DNA of 9,208 bases from an uncultured Lachnospiraceae bacterium. Lineage in GTDB: Bacteria; Bacillota; Clostridia; Lachnospirales; Lachnospiraceae. The notes beneath the pieces are model-generated. The model was not told where the DNA came from, did not search any database, and saw only the letters and a program-made list of their open reading frames with translations. Shown here piece by piece: positions 1-6,171 of this stretch. Numbering within the stretch: position 1 is the first letter of the stretch; each line of letters begins with the position of its first letter. A program made the translations under genes and the position numbers. The stretch spans positions 1 to 9,208 of the forward strand of contig CACZPG010000188.1 in assembly GCA_902782965.1 (NCBI GenBank), written 5' to 3'.

Positions 1-79
1 CCTTATTTCTCTTAAGCTTTCCGGTACCTGTAACCTTGAAACGCTTAGCTGCTGCTCTCTTTGTCTTTAACTTTGGCAT
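1..79 (-). CDS. rpmI: 50S ribosomal protein L35, N-terminal part (cut by window edge)
   Basis: The 26 visible residues begin MPKLKTKRAAAKRF and continue KVTGTGKLKR, the highly conserved basic N-terminus of bacterial L35, a small protein of the large ribosomal subunit that binds 23S rRNA. The full protein is usually about 65 residues, so roughly 40 C-terminal residues lie outside the window. The ATG at 79-77 has a strong AAGGAGG at 95-89, 9 nt upstream. It follows infC on the same strand after 175 nt, the usual infC-rpmI-rplT order; rplT would lie next, beyond the edge. No separate promoter is evident, so it is probably cotranscribed with infC. Confidence 0.97.
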   Translation of the reverse strand, partial: MPKLKTKRAAAKRFKVTGTGKLKRNK

Positions 80-254
80 TCTTTTTTTCCTCCTTTTTTA
101 TACAATTTCGATATTCTCGAAATATATTCATTATTTAAATTCCTTAATCAATTCAGAGTCATACTCCTCATATCCCCAGGAATAATTTAACTATCTAATA
201 ATTTATATACCAAATAATTGAACCACCTAATTATTTATCTACCTGATTACCAAA
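80..254. other. AT-rich infC-rpmI spacer
   Basis: These 175 nt between the infC stop and the rpmI start hold no complete gene. The half next to infC is made of degenerate repeats of an AATTATT-like core (for example TAATTTGG, AATTATTTGG and AAATTATTCC on the transcribed strand) at roughly 20-nt intervals. The half next to rpmI has an open stretch ending at 131 with no usable start codon. No terminator with a U-tract is visible, which fits read-through into rpmI. L20 is known to control this operon in other bacteria through RNA structure, but I cannot show such a structure here. Confidence 0.5.
89..95 (-). promoter_or_regulatory. Ribosome binding site of rpmI
   Basis: AAGGAGG is a full match to the anti-Shine-Dalgarno sequence and lies 9 nt before the rpmI ATG. 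It fixes the start codon. Confidence 0.85.
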
Positions 255-776
255 TTACTTAGTCTTTGCTGCAAGAAACATTGTCATGCTTCTTCCTTCA
301 AATTTGGCAGACTTGTCGATAACAGAAACGTCTGAAAGCTTCTCGGCAAATTCATCAAGCAGTGGTTTGCTCTGATTTACATATGCAAGCTCACGTCCTC
401 TGAATCTAAGAGTTACCTTAACTCTGTTTCCCTTAGCAAGGAATTTTCTTGCCTGGCCAATCTTAGTATTAAGGTCATTCTCTTCAATATTTGGAGAAAG
501 ACGAACTTCCTTGATTTCAACGATCTTCTGTTTCTTCTTAGCTTCCTTCTCTTTTCTTGAAATCTCATAACGGAATTTACCGTAATCAATAATCTTGCAT
601 ACAGGCGGCTTCGCATTAGGCGAAACACGAACCAGATCAAGTCCTGCCTCTTCAGCAGCAGCTCTGGCTTCCTGAATACTCATAACACCCAGCTGATTTC
701 CTTCAGATCCTATAACTCTTACTTCCTTATCACGAATCTGTTCATTAATTAAGTAGTCTATTGCCTTGCCCTCCAT
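255..776 (-). CDS. infC: Translation initiation factor IF-3
   Basis: IF-3 binds the 30S subunit, prevents early joining of the 50S subunit and checks the start codon and initiator tRNA. The protein has the N-terminal domain (INEQIRDKEVRVIG near residues 10-23, then SPNAKPPVCKIIDYGKF at about 52-68), the basic linker helix (RKEKEAKKKQK) and the C-terminal domain (IKEVRLSPNIEENDL, then RFRGRE and SMTMFLAAK). It is 173 residues from the ATG at 776, a normal length. The start is uncertain: this ATG has no ribosome binding site, while an in-frame ATA at 761-759 has GGAGGG 7 nt upstream, overlaps the stop of an upstream ORF, and would give 168 residues. I list the conventional ATG but think the ATA is more likely, because infC uses AUU in E. 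coli and B. subtilis. It has its own promoter at 1040-1011. Confidence 0.97.
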   Translation of the reverse strand: MEGKAIDYLINEQIRDKEVRVIGSEGNQLGVMSIQEARAAAEEAGLDLVRVSPNAKPPVCKIIDYGKFRYEISRKEKEAKKKQKIVEIKEVRLSPNIEENDLNTKIGQARKFLAKGNRVKVTLRFRGRELAYVNQSKPLLDEFAEKLSDVSVIDKSAKFEGRSMTMFLAAKTK

Positions 777-865
777 AAATAATAGTAAAACTTAAAATGG
801 ATACCTCCACGAATAGAGATATCCATAACATTTATCAGGCTTAAATACTGCAGACAAGAAAACAT
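758..865 (-). CDS. Upstream ORF (leader peptide, 35 aa) coupled to infC
   Basis: An ATG at 865-863 has GGAGGG at 876-871, only 5 nt upstream, and opens a 35-codon frame ending in TAG at 760-758. The TAG shares two bases with the infC ATA codon at 761-759 (sequence ATAG), the geometry of translational coupling. The peptide starts MFSCLQYLSL, contains an aromatic cluster (FKFYYYLW) and ends RARQ. I recognise no family. It lies entirely within the infC leader RNA, downstream of the infC promoter. A ribosome translating it would melt the 799-824 hairpin and stop exactly at the IF-3 start. It may be a regulatory leader peptide rather than a functional protein. The aromatic cluster comes from a T-rich stretch and may be chance. 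Confidence 0.5.
   Translation of the reverse strand: MFSCLQYLSLINVMDISIRGGIHFKFYYYLWRARQ
769..774 (-). promoter_or_regulatory. Shine-Dalgarno pointing to an ATA start of infC
   Basis: GGAGGG overlaps the G of the predicted ATG at 776-774, so it cannot serve that ATG. It is ideally placed (7 nt) for the in-frame ATA at 761-759. The next candidate, an ATT at 749-747, is about 19 nt away and too far for this site. Confidence 0.6.
799..824 (-). promoter_or_regulatory. Hairpin in the infC leader, inside the upstream ORF
   Basis: On the transcribed strand GGATATCTC pairs with GAGGTATCC (9 bp with one U-G pair) around an 8-nt loop. It sits about 37 nt before the ATA and includes an internal GGAGG. 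It is not followed by a U-tract, so it is not a terminator. Ribosomes on the upstream ORF would have to unfold it. Confidence 0.45.
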
Positions 866-870
866 AATAA

Positions 871-876
871 CCCTCC
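871..876 (-). promoter_or_regulatory. Ribosome binding site of the infC upstream ORF
   Basis: GGAGGG lies 5 nt before the ATG at 865-863. It is the main evidence that the short upstream ORF is translated. Confidence 0.6.
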
Positions 877-901
877 GTCAAAAGGATCTTAATCACTTCC
901 T

Positions 902-921
902 TAATCAGCAGTAACTGATTA
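902..921 (-). promoter_or_regulatory. Perfect 7-bp hairpin in the infC leader
   Basis: The transcript reads TAATCAG, a 6-nt loop, then CTGATTA. The downstream arm sequence TGATTAAG is repeated 12 nt further on, which gives a competing partner for the upstream arm. This suggests a switchable structure. Confidence 0.45.
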
Positions 922-1010
922 CAAATGTATTCGACCCGACAGCTCTGTAGGCCATCCCAGGTGAGAGTGGATACTCTACTTCGTTTTTGTGATTTTTCAC
1001 ACGCTCAACT

Positions 1011-1040
1011 ATAATACAACAGGAACACTGTTTCTGTCAA
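1011..1040 (-). promoter_or_regulatory. Promoter of the infC operon
   Basis: A perfect -35 TTGACA (1040-1035) is followed after 18 bp by TATTAT (1016-1011), 5 of 6 matches to the sigma-70/SigA -10 box. The start of transcription would be near 1004. It separates the translation operon from the upstream folate/phenylalanine gene and explains the long leader. Confidence 0.8.
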
Positions 1041-1111
1041 GCATATTATTATTCAAAACACCAAATATATTATTCATAATTCTAGAACATAAAATTCTAA
1101 TATATTCATTA

Positions 1112-1152
1112 ATATATGACTATGTGATAAAAACCACATAAAAATCATATAT
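1112..1152 (-). terminator. Nested hairpin after the FolB-FolK-PDT gene, possible terminator
   Basis: Fifteen nt after the stop codon the transcript can form an outer stem ATATATGA/TCATATAT (8 bp) and an inner stem TATGTG/CACATA (6 bp), separated by a TTTT/G internal loop. The 3' side is followed by AT-rich sequence without a clean U-run, so intrinsic termination is uncertain. Its position between the end of the folate operon and the infC promoter fits a transcript end or 3'-stabilising structure. Confidence 0.35.
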
Positions 1153-1166
1153 AACCATACAAACCT

Positions 1167-2852
1167 CTAGTAAGTTCCCAGCACGATCATCTCGTCTGTA
1201 TTGGCCTTCAGCTCGCGAAGAGCCTTCGTAACATTCCTATCTGTCAGCTTTCCTTCAAATGTAACATAGAACCAGTATTCCCACTTATGCTTCAGTGAAG
1301 GGCGTGATTCAATGCTGGTCATGTTCAGCTCGTTACGGTCAATGATTCCCATAACATCATAGAGCGCACCCACCTTATGCTGTGTGGTAAAACAGATGCT
1401 GACATTAATGGAGTCTCTCAGAAAGACCTCTTCTTTTGTAAGAATCACGAACTTAGTCGAATTATCAGAAGTTATATTTATATTCTTGTCAAGAATCTTG
1501 AGTCCGTATATTTCCGCCGCTCTCTCACTGGATATAGCAGCCTGGTTTCTGATTCCCTCATCCCGGACTCTCTGGGCCGCCCTGGCAGTATTACTTACAC
1601 TCTCAGCCTTGAAACCATTCTGATCAATGTAATCTTTGCACTGCATGAGTCCCTGCGGATGAGAATAAACCTTGGTAATATCACTGATCAGTGACTCCTT
1701 CAGTCCCAGCAGACAATGATTAATATCAATTGTAATCTGGGCAACTATCTTGACTCCGTTGGTACGGATAATATCATAATTACCGGTAACAAATCCGGCC
1801 GAACTGTTCTCAATAGGTATAACACCGTAATCTGCATCGCCTTCGGCCACAGCCCTTACAACATCATCGAATTTCTTCACATTTCTGTAATCTACCTGAC
1901 CACCGAAGAATCTAATTGCAGCTTCTTCCGCATAAGCTCCAGGAACCCCCGCATAAATAACCGTTTTGCCACGGGTATCCAGCTCTTCTATCTCCTCGTA
2001 GGATTCTGTATCGACCTTATCTACCGCCGCATAGGCCGAGCCCTTCAGATCCTCAAGCATTTGAACAGCATTTTTCTTAAGAGTCGGATGATAAACAAAT
2101 GGAGCTATCTCCGCCAGCGGTTTGAGAACAAACTCTCTTTTATGCATCTCAGGATGCGGAATCGTCAGTGACGCCGTGTTGATCACCTCATCATCATACA
2201 GAAGAATATCTATATCCAATGTTCTGGGACCCCAGTGAATAAGTATCTCACGACCGGCTTCCTGCTCGATGTCATGAATGATTGAAAGCAGTTCCTCCGC
2301 TTCAAGAGGTGTCTCTATCTCCATAACCGCATTCAGGAAATCAGGCTGATCCACAGGTCCGTAGGGTTCTGTTTCGATATATTCAGAAACCTTGAATACC
2401 TTAATGGACGAATCCATCCCCAGCTCTTCTACTGCTTTATTCAGATAACCTCTCTTATCACCAAGATTCGATCCCAGCCCAAGATAGACGGTATGCCTCT
2501 TTCTGGTTATTTCCACAGATACATCTCTGAAATCAGCATCTATCGGAGCTTCCGGTTTACTTACCCTGATCGTTACTTCTCTGATGAGATCATATTCCGC
2601 AAGAATCGTCTCAACTACTGACTCAGCAGCAGCTTCTATAGTATTAAATGCTGTTTCGGTAAATGTTCCGATTATTAACTGAGTAATATCAGCATAATTA
2701 ACCGTTCTCTCAAGCTTATCCGATGTACCTGAGGGTTTAAGGTCAAGTCCGAGTTCTGCAGATACGAAGAAATTCTGTCCTGTCTTCTTCTCCTCCGGAA
2801 GAACCCCGTGATACGCAAATATTCTGATATCGTCTATTCTGATTTTATCCAT
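1167..2852 (-). CDS. folBK-pheA: Trifunctional fusion: dihydroneopterin aldolase / HPPK / prephenate dehydratase with ACT domain
   Basis: One 561-residue frame carries four domains. Residues 1-117 are FolB: FAYHGVLPEE..GQ with E21, TVNY with Y53, E73 and the lysine K99 match the S. aureus active site. It converts dihydroneopterin to 6-hydroxymethyl-dihydropterin. Residues 121-265 are FolK: VYLGLGSNLGDK, and WGPRTLDIDILL with R210 and Mg-binding D213 and D215. It pyrophosphorylates that product. After a charged linker, 297-473 are prephenate dehydratase: PGAYAEEA, PIENSSAG, SHPQGLMQC and a TKF triplet (466-468) where TRF is usual. Residues 481-558 are an ACT domain with GAL and ESRP, the phenylalanine-binding motifs of PheA. 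FolB-FolK fusions are known; joining PDT is the surprise. No chorismate mutase domain is present. GAGG lies 8 nt before the ATG. It follows the HD gene by 51 nt. Confidence 0.93.
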   Translation of the reverse strand: MDKIRIDDIRIFAYHGVLPEEKKTGQNFFVSAELGLDLKPSGTSDKLERTVNYADITQLIIGTFTETAFNTIEAAAESVVETILAEYDLIREVTIRVSKPEAPIDADFRDVSVEITRKRHTVYLGLGSNLGDKRGYLNKAVEELGMDSSIKVFKVSEYIETEPYGPVDQPDFLNAVMEIETPLEAEELLSIIHDIEQEAGREILIHWGPRTLDIDILLYDDEVINTASLTIPHPEMHKREFVLKPLAEIAPFVYHPTLKKNAVQMLEDLKGSAYAAVDKVDTESYEEIEELDTRGKTVIYAGVPGAYAEEAAIRFFGGQVDYRNVKKFDDVVRAVAEGDADYGVIPIENSSAGFVTGNYDIIRTNGVKIVAQITIDINHCLLGLKESLISDITKVYSHPQGLMQCKDYIDQNGFKAESVSNTARAAQRVRDEGIRNQAAISSERAAEIYGLKILDKNINITSDNSTKFVILTKEEVFLRDSINVSICFTTQHKVGALYDVMGIIDRNELNMTSIESRPSLKHKWEYWFYVTFEGKLTDRNVTKALRELKANTDEMIVLGTY

Positions 2853-2903
2853 ACATACTACCTCATGGAATTATAAATGTTTCATAAAATAAACTGTCTG
2901 TCT

Positions 2904-3479
2904 TTAATATATTAAAGAAGCTGTCTTCTTCTCCTCATCCCAGTTACACTTATCGCTGGATTTACAATCGAAACAGAGTCGTGACAGCTTATCGGCTCTG
3001 TAGAGAATTCCCGCAAGAGAATACTCATCTTCAGGAAGAGTTCCGTGTTTCTTGATGGCGTCACATATATCTCCAATCTCCCCATAGGAGAAACCTATTC
3101 TCTCGAGTATAGGTCTGGCAATAATAGGACCGGCATCTCTATGATTCATAGTCTCCTCGTATTTGGAGCATCGACCGATATCATGCAGGAGCGCCGTAAC
3201 ATAGAGAATTTCCTTCATGTAATCCTTCTTCCAGAAATTTCTCTCTATATCATCATTGAAATCGATAATAGTTTCTTCCTTAACCATATCTGTATGGTGC
3301 CATTCATTATCCAGCCAATCTATATAGAGTTCCAGATAAAGCTCATACGAAATCCTTGCAACAGACAGAATATGACTCATACCATGTCTGCAGAATTCCC
3401 TGTCAGCCTCTCCCTCTTCTATTTCATTAATTCTCTTGATAAAACTTGGATCCTTTAGAAGTAAATCTACTCTTTCCAT
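2904..3479 (-). CDS. HD-domain phosphohydrolase in the folate cluster
   Basis: This 191-residue soluble protein has the metal-binding pattern of HD phosphohydrolases: H32 and H36 (RHGMSH), the HD pair H99-D100 (LLHDIGR), H113, H145 (KKHG) and D163 (RADKLSR). The tail has C169, C172 and C178 (CFDC, then KCNW), a possible metal or redox site. No signal peptide or membrane segment is seen. It lies between folC (85 nt upstream) and the FolB-FolK fusion (51 nt downstream) on the same strand, so a role in folate synthesis is a reasonable inference. One possibility is removing phosphate from dihydroneopterin phosphates, as the HD enzyme MptB does for the cyclic phosphate in archaea. The general fold is secure; the substrate is unknown. 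An AAGGGG lies 10 nt before the ATG. Confidence 0.88.
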   Translation of the reverse strand: MERVDLLLKDPSFIKRINEIEEGEADREFCRHGMSHILSVARISYELYLELYIDWLDNEWHHTDMVKEETIIDFNDDIERNFWKKDYMKEILYVTALLHDIGRCSKYEETMNHRDAGPIIARPILERIGFSYGEIGDICDAIKKHGTLPEDEYSLAGILYRADKLSRLCFDCKSSDKCNWDEEKKTASLIY

Positions 3480-3564
3480 TTTCCCGTTTCCCCTTATAAT
3501 GTCCGATTAATTTTTACTTAATCAATATTTATCATTATTCATCATAAATACTTTATACCGGATA

Positions 3565-4902
3565 CTATTTAAGATATTTCAATGCGGCTCCCGTAATGGA
3601 TAAAGTACCACAGACAACAACCGGTGTCGAATCGTTTTCACTATTATTTCTCACTATATCTATGGCACGTCTTACATCACCAATGCCTTCAGCCTCCACA
3701 CCGGCCTCACGAAGTTTGGAAGCAAGCGCCTCGGAACTAAGTGCACGCGGATTATCAGACTCCACAGTGTAACATTTCTTCATGGTCGGAGCCAGAATCC
3801 GTATCATCTTATGATACTCTTTATCAGCAAACACTCCCATTATATAAATGATTCGTTCATTTGTAAAATATTTGTCCAGACTTTCACGAAGTCTCAGCCA
3901 TGCATCCTCATTATGTGCCCCGTCTACTATTATGAGTGGATCAGTGCAGGCCACTGTAAATCTTCCATCCCAGCGGGTCGCCAGAAGCCCGTCATAGATC
4001 AGATTATGATCCAGCTTATCATCCTGCTGCTGATCTATCTTATAGTCAACCTTATCATCAGACTTATAATCCACCTTCCAATATTCATCTCCGGCCATAA
4101 CCTCGAGAACCTCTAAAGCTGTAATAGCATTATAAATCTGATATTCTCCACCCAGGGACAATTTATAATCCTGCCCCCGATATTTAAACTCAGCATCTCT
4201 GAAGCTTTCTTCTTCTATAACAAGCTGATCCGGGTCCGCCTTGACCAGCGTCACATTATGCTTATTACAATAGTCTGTTATTTCAGCCATGACCTCTGAA
4301 CACTGAGGATAGGTCACGAGGACAGAACCATCCTTCACAATTCCAAGCTTCTCACGGGTAATCTCAATAAGAGTATTTCCCAGAACGTTCATATGATCCA
4401 GGCTGACGGAAGCCATTACATTCAGAGCATCATCTCCCAGAACATTTGTCGCATCCAGCCTGCCGCCCATTCCACATTCAATAAGCATGATATCGCATTT
4501 CCAGTATCTGAAAAGCCAGAACGCTACAGCAGTTTCTATCTCAAAGGCAGTCGGACTGTTCATACCGTCTGCCACCATTGCCTCGACCTCTTTGCTGACC
4601 TCTGTCATGGCAAGAGCAATATCCGACTCAGAAGCCCATCTCTTATTTCTTCTCCATCTCTCCCTGTAGCTGTAGATAGTCGGAGAAATGTATCTTCCCA
4701 CGGTCTTTCCTGCTTTTACAAGAGTCTCCTCGACAAACGCCATAATACTGCCCTTGCCGTTGGTGCCTGCAATATGAACAGCAGGAATACTCAGCTGCGG
4801 ATTGCCCAGTCGGGATAATAATTCATTAATGTTAACAAGCCCGGGAATACTCCCGAGCTTTTCTTTCTCTTTAATATACAGTTTTGATTCACGGTAATCC
4901 AA
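3565..4902 (-). CDS. folC: Folylpolyglutamate synthase / dihydrofolate synthase
   Basis: A cytoplasmic Mur-ligase-family enzyme that uses ATP to add glutamate to dihydropteroate or folates. Its 445 residues show the P-loop HIAGTNGKGS (43-52), FEIETAVAF (120-128), ECGMGGRLDATN (142-153), SLDHMNVLG and REKLGI (the catalytic lysine region, 167-188), GEYQIYNAITAL (252-263) and DGAHN (327-331). Whether it makes dihydrofolate, polyglutamates or both cannot be told from sequence. The start is TTG at 4902, 7 nt after AGGGG (4914-4910), and the N-terminus aligns with the family (GSIPGL..LLSRLGNPQ). An unusual lysine/aspartate-rich repeat of about 25 residues (276-300) sits between the central domain and the C-terminal WDGRF motif. 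It begins 57 nt after the deacetylase gene and precedes the HD gene. Confidence 0.95.
   Translation of the reverse strand: MDYRESKLYIKEKEKLGSIPGLVNINELLSRLGNPQLSIPAVHIAGTNGKGSIMAFVEETLVKAGKTVGRYISPTIYSYRERWRRNKRWASESDIALAMTEVSKEVEAMVADGMNSPTAFEIETAVAFWLFRYWKCDIMLIECGMGGRLDATNVLGDDALNVMASVSLDHMNVLGNTLIEITREKLGIVKDGSVLVTYPQCSEVMAEITDYCNKHNVTLVKADPDQLVIEEESFRDAEFKYRGQDYKLSLGGEYQIYNAITALEVLEVMAGDEYWKVDYKSDDKVDYKIDQQQDDKLDHNLIYDGLLATRWDGRFTVACTDPLIIVDGAHNEDAWLRLRESLDKYFTNERIIYIMGVFADKEYHKMIRILAPTMKKCYTVESDNPRALSSEALASKLREAGVEAEGIGDVRRAIDIVRNNSENDSTPVVVCGTLSITGAALKYLK
4003..4077 (-). repeat. Degenerate 24-nt repeat inside folC
   Basis: Residues 276-300 read as near-copies of an 8-residue unit: KVDYKSD, then DKVDYKID, then after QQQD a third divergent DKLDHNL. 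The coding units share GATAAG.T.GA.TATAA at the DNA level. This region is not part of the usual FolC core and looks like a small in-frame repeat expansion. Confidence 0.55.
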
Positions 4903-4922
4903 TTCGCTTCCCCTGTATAAGT

Positions 4923-4951
4923 GCTTTATCAGAATGAAATGTAATCGTCAA
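4923..4951 (-). promoter_or_regulatory. Weak candidate promoter before folC
   Basis: TTGACG (4951-4946) is followed after 17 bp by TAAAGC (4928-4923). The -35 is good and the -10 poor. Just upstream, overlapping the deacetylase stop codon, is the palindrome GTGATcaATCAC (4956-4967), which could bind a regulator. The predicted leader would be very short. The folate genes may instead be read from further upstream. Confidence 0.25.
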
Positions 4952-4959
4952 AGAAGTGA

Positions 4960-5988
4960 TCAATCACCTTCCTGTGGAATATAATGCTGAACAGGAACGG
5001 TATTCTCATCAATAGGACATAGTTCAAAGCCTTCACTCTGAAGAGTTTCGATCAGAGCCGGAAGAGCCTCAATCGTATTATAATGATCATCCAGATCATG
5101 CATGAGAACAGTTACATTTCCATCACTGTTTCTCACATAATTCATTACATTATCATTTAACTGTTCAGGAGTAAGATACAGATTCTCTGCATCTCTGCTC
5201 TCCGAATTCCAGTCATAATATTCATAACCGTTTCTGTGAAGATAACTTACACATTCACTAATCGGAACATTTGTCACGTTATTAGAACTTCCACCCGGGA
5301 ACCTGTAATACTTCGAATCATAACCCGTCAGCTTATAAACCCAGTTGTGTACTTCATACACATCCCTGACATAGGACTGATAATCAGCATAAATCTTGCT
5401 GTAAACATGACTCTTGGAATGAAGTCCCAGAGTATGACCATCGTTCAGAATTCTGTTCAGCTGGTCCTTATATTTGTAGCTGTTGACTACTACGAAAAAT
5501 GTAGCCTTCACGTTATATTTATCAAGAATGTCAAGGAGTTCATCCGTATAATCTGATGGACCGTCATCAAAGGTCAGATAAACCTTGCGGCCATTAGGAA
5601 TAACCTCTGCCGTCTCCTGTGCAGCATCTCCTTCAGTAGCCACCTCTGAAGAATCTGCAGACGAACCCACATTCATATCCTGTACAGCATCCGCATCTGT
5701 CGACGTCTGTGCATATTCAGCAAGTGTCAGATTATTATTATCCTTTATAGAAAGCTCAGCATCTTCAGGTTCATCAGGAAGTGTTGTACACTCCGTAGAC
5801 AGCATCTTCGATGCATCACTCCTTGTACCGTGATCAGATACAGCCTTCTGCATTTCAAGCAGATTCTCAGCTCTTCTGTCAGCTTTGTCATTCTGCTGCA
5901 TCACCGCATAGGTAACAAGTGCAGGCATAACAAATACCATAAGCATAAGAACTGCAAATATTAATTTTTTGAAACTAAACTTGCGCAT
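4960..5988 (-). CDS. Membrane-anchored polysaccharide deacetylase (NodB domain)
   Basis: A 342-residue envelope protein. Residues 8-30 form a hydrophobic N-terminal segment after MRKFSFKK, an uncleaved anchor or signal peptide. About 33-132 is a linker rich in Asp, Ser, Thr, Glu and Ala. From 135 comes a NodB-type carbohydrate esterase 4 domain with all catalytic motifs: TFDDGPS (139-145, base D141 and metal ligand D142), HSKSH (metal ligands H190 and H194), RFPGG (229-233), DW (259-260) and LMHD (H297). Such enzymes remove N-acetyl groups from peptidoglycan or other N-acetylated glycans, often giving lysozyme resistance; the exact substrate is not shown. The only AAGGAA is 17 nt before the ATG, an unusually long gap, and no better in-frame start was found. 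It follows a small membrane protein after 183 nt. Confidence 0.93.
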   Translation of the reverse strand: MRKFSFKKLIFAVLMLMVFVMPALVTYAVMQQNDKADRRAENLLEMQKAVSDHGTRSDASKMLSTECTTLPDEPEDAELSIKDNNNLTLAEYAQTSTDADAVQDMNVGSSADSSEVATEGDAAQETAEVIPNGRKVYLTFDDGPSDYTDELLDILDKYNVKATFFVVVNSYKYKDQLNRILNDGHTLGLHSKSHVYSKIYADYQSYVRDVYEVHNWVYKLTGYDSKYYRFPGGSSNNVTNVPISECVSYLHRNGYEYYDWNSESRDAENLYLTPEQLNDNVMNYVRNSDGNVTVLMHDLDDHYNTIEALPALIETLQSEGFELCPIDENTVPVQHYIPQEGD

Positions 5989-6171
5989 ACAGAATTCTGT
6001 CCATTTCCTTAAATTAATCAGTTAATCATTTATTAAATCAATCCTCTAAATTGATTCTATAAGTCATCTATATAAATGTTTCTATAAACATTTCTATAGG
6101 TTCTTCCAATAATCATTTCTATAAAATAATTCCATATAAAAATCCTAAAACACATTTCCGCAGATCAAAGT
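5989..6171. other. AT-rich spacer with hairpins and TTTCTATA repeats
   Basis: These 183 nt hold no gene. They contain AATCAAT/ATTGATT around a 7-nt loop (6036-6056), a perfect AAATGTTT/AAACATTT hairpin with loop CTAT (6074-6093), and three copies of TTTCTATA (6079-6086, 6091-6098, 6116-6123). On the minus strand TTGGAA (6109-6104) and TATAGA (6086-6081) are 17 bp apart and could be a weak promoter for the deacetylase, though the repeats make such matches likely by chance. Confidence 0.4.
6074..6093. repeat. Perfect 8-bp inverted repeat
   Basis: AAATGTTT, loop CTAT, AAACATTT. It has no U-tract on either strand, so it is not a classical terminator. Confidence 0.5.

Larger units (their letters stand above)
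762..1004 (-). promoter_or_regulatory. infC operon 5' leader RNA, candidate autoregulatory leader
   Basis: About 240 nt separate the likely transcription start (near 1004) from the infC ATA. Successive short stems can be seen on the transcript: TGTGA/TCACA near its 5' end, AGAGT/ACTCT, GGCC/GGTC around ACAGAGCTGT, a perfect TAATCAG/CTGATTA hairpin at 921-902, and the 824-799 hairpin. The TAATCAG arm can also pair with a second TGATTA copy just downstream, so two exclusive folds are possible. Firmicutes infC-rpmI-rplT operons are known to carry L20-binding leaders that control expression. Whether this is one needs a covariance-model search, and no clear intrinsic terminator is visible. Confidence 0.5.

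Noticed and set aside
413..640. Minus-strand 75-codon frame inside infC
   Set aside because: It is an alternative frame within IF-3, with arginine-rich nonsense sequence and no ribosome binding site.
1950..2060. Internal start that would make PDT a separate protein
   Set aside because: No ATG, GTG or TTG in frame has a good ribosome binding site at the linker; GAGGAG is present but precedes only a CTG. The frame is continuous.
1716..2171. Plus-strand 151-codon open frame opposite the fusion gene
   Set aside because: It lies wholly opposite conserved PDT/FolK coding sequence, shows no family motif and has no ribosome binding site. It is a shadow of the real gene.
3480..3564. Promoter directly before the HD gene
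   Set aside because: TTGATT and TATAAG are 21 bp apart, too far, and the -10 would nearly overlap the ribosome binding site.
3811..4818. Plus-strand open frames opposite folC
   Set aside because: Antisense to a well-conserved folC, with hydrophobic or low-complexity translations and no start signals.
5958..6003. Possible 9-codon leader ORF (ATG at 6003) overlapping the deacetylase start
   Set aside because: The AAGGA lies only 1 nt before its ATG, too close to work as a ribosome binding site, and the peptide has no notable feature.
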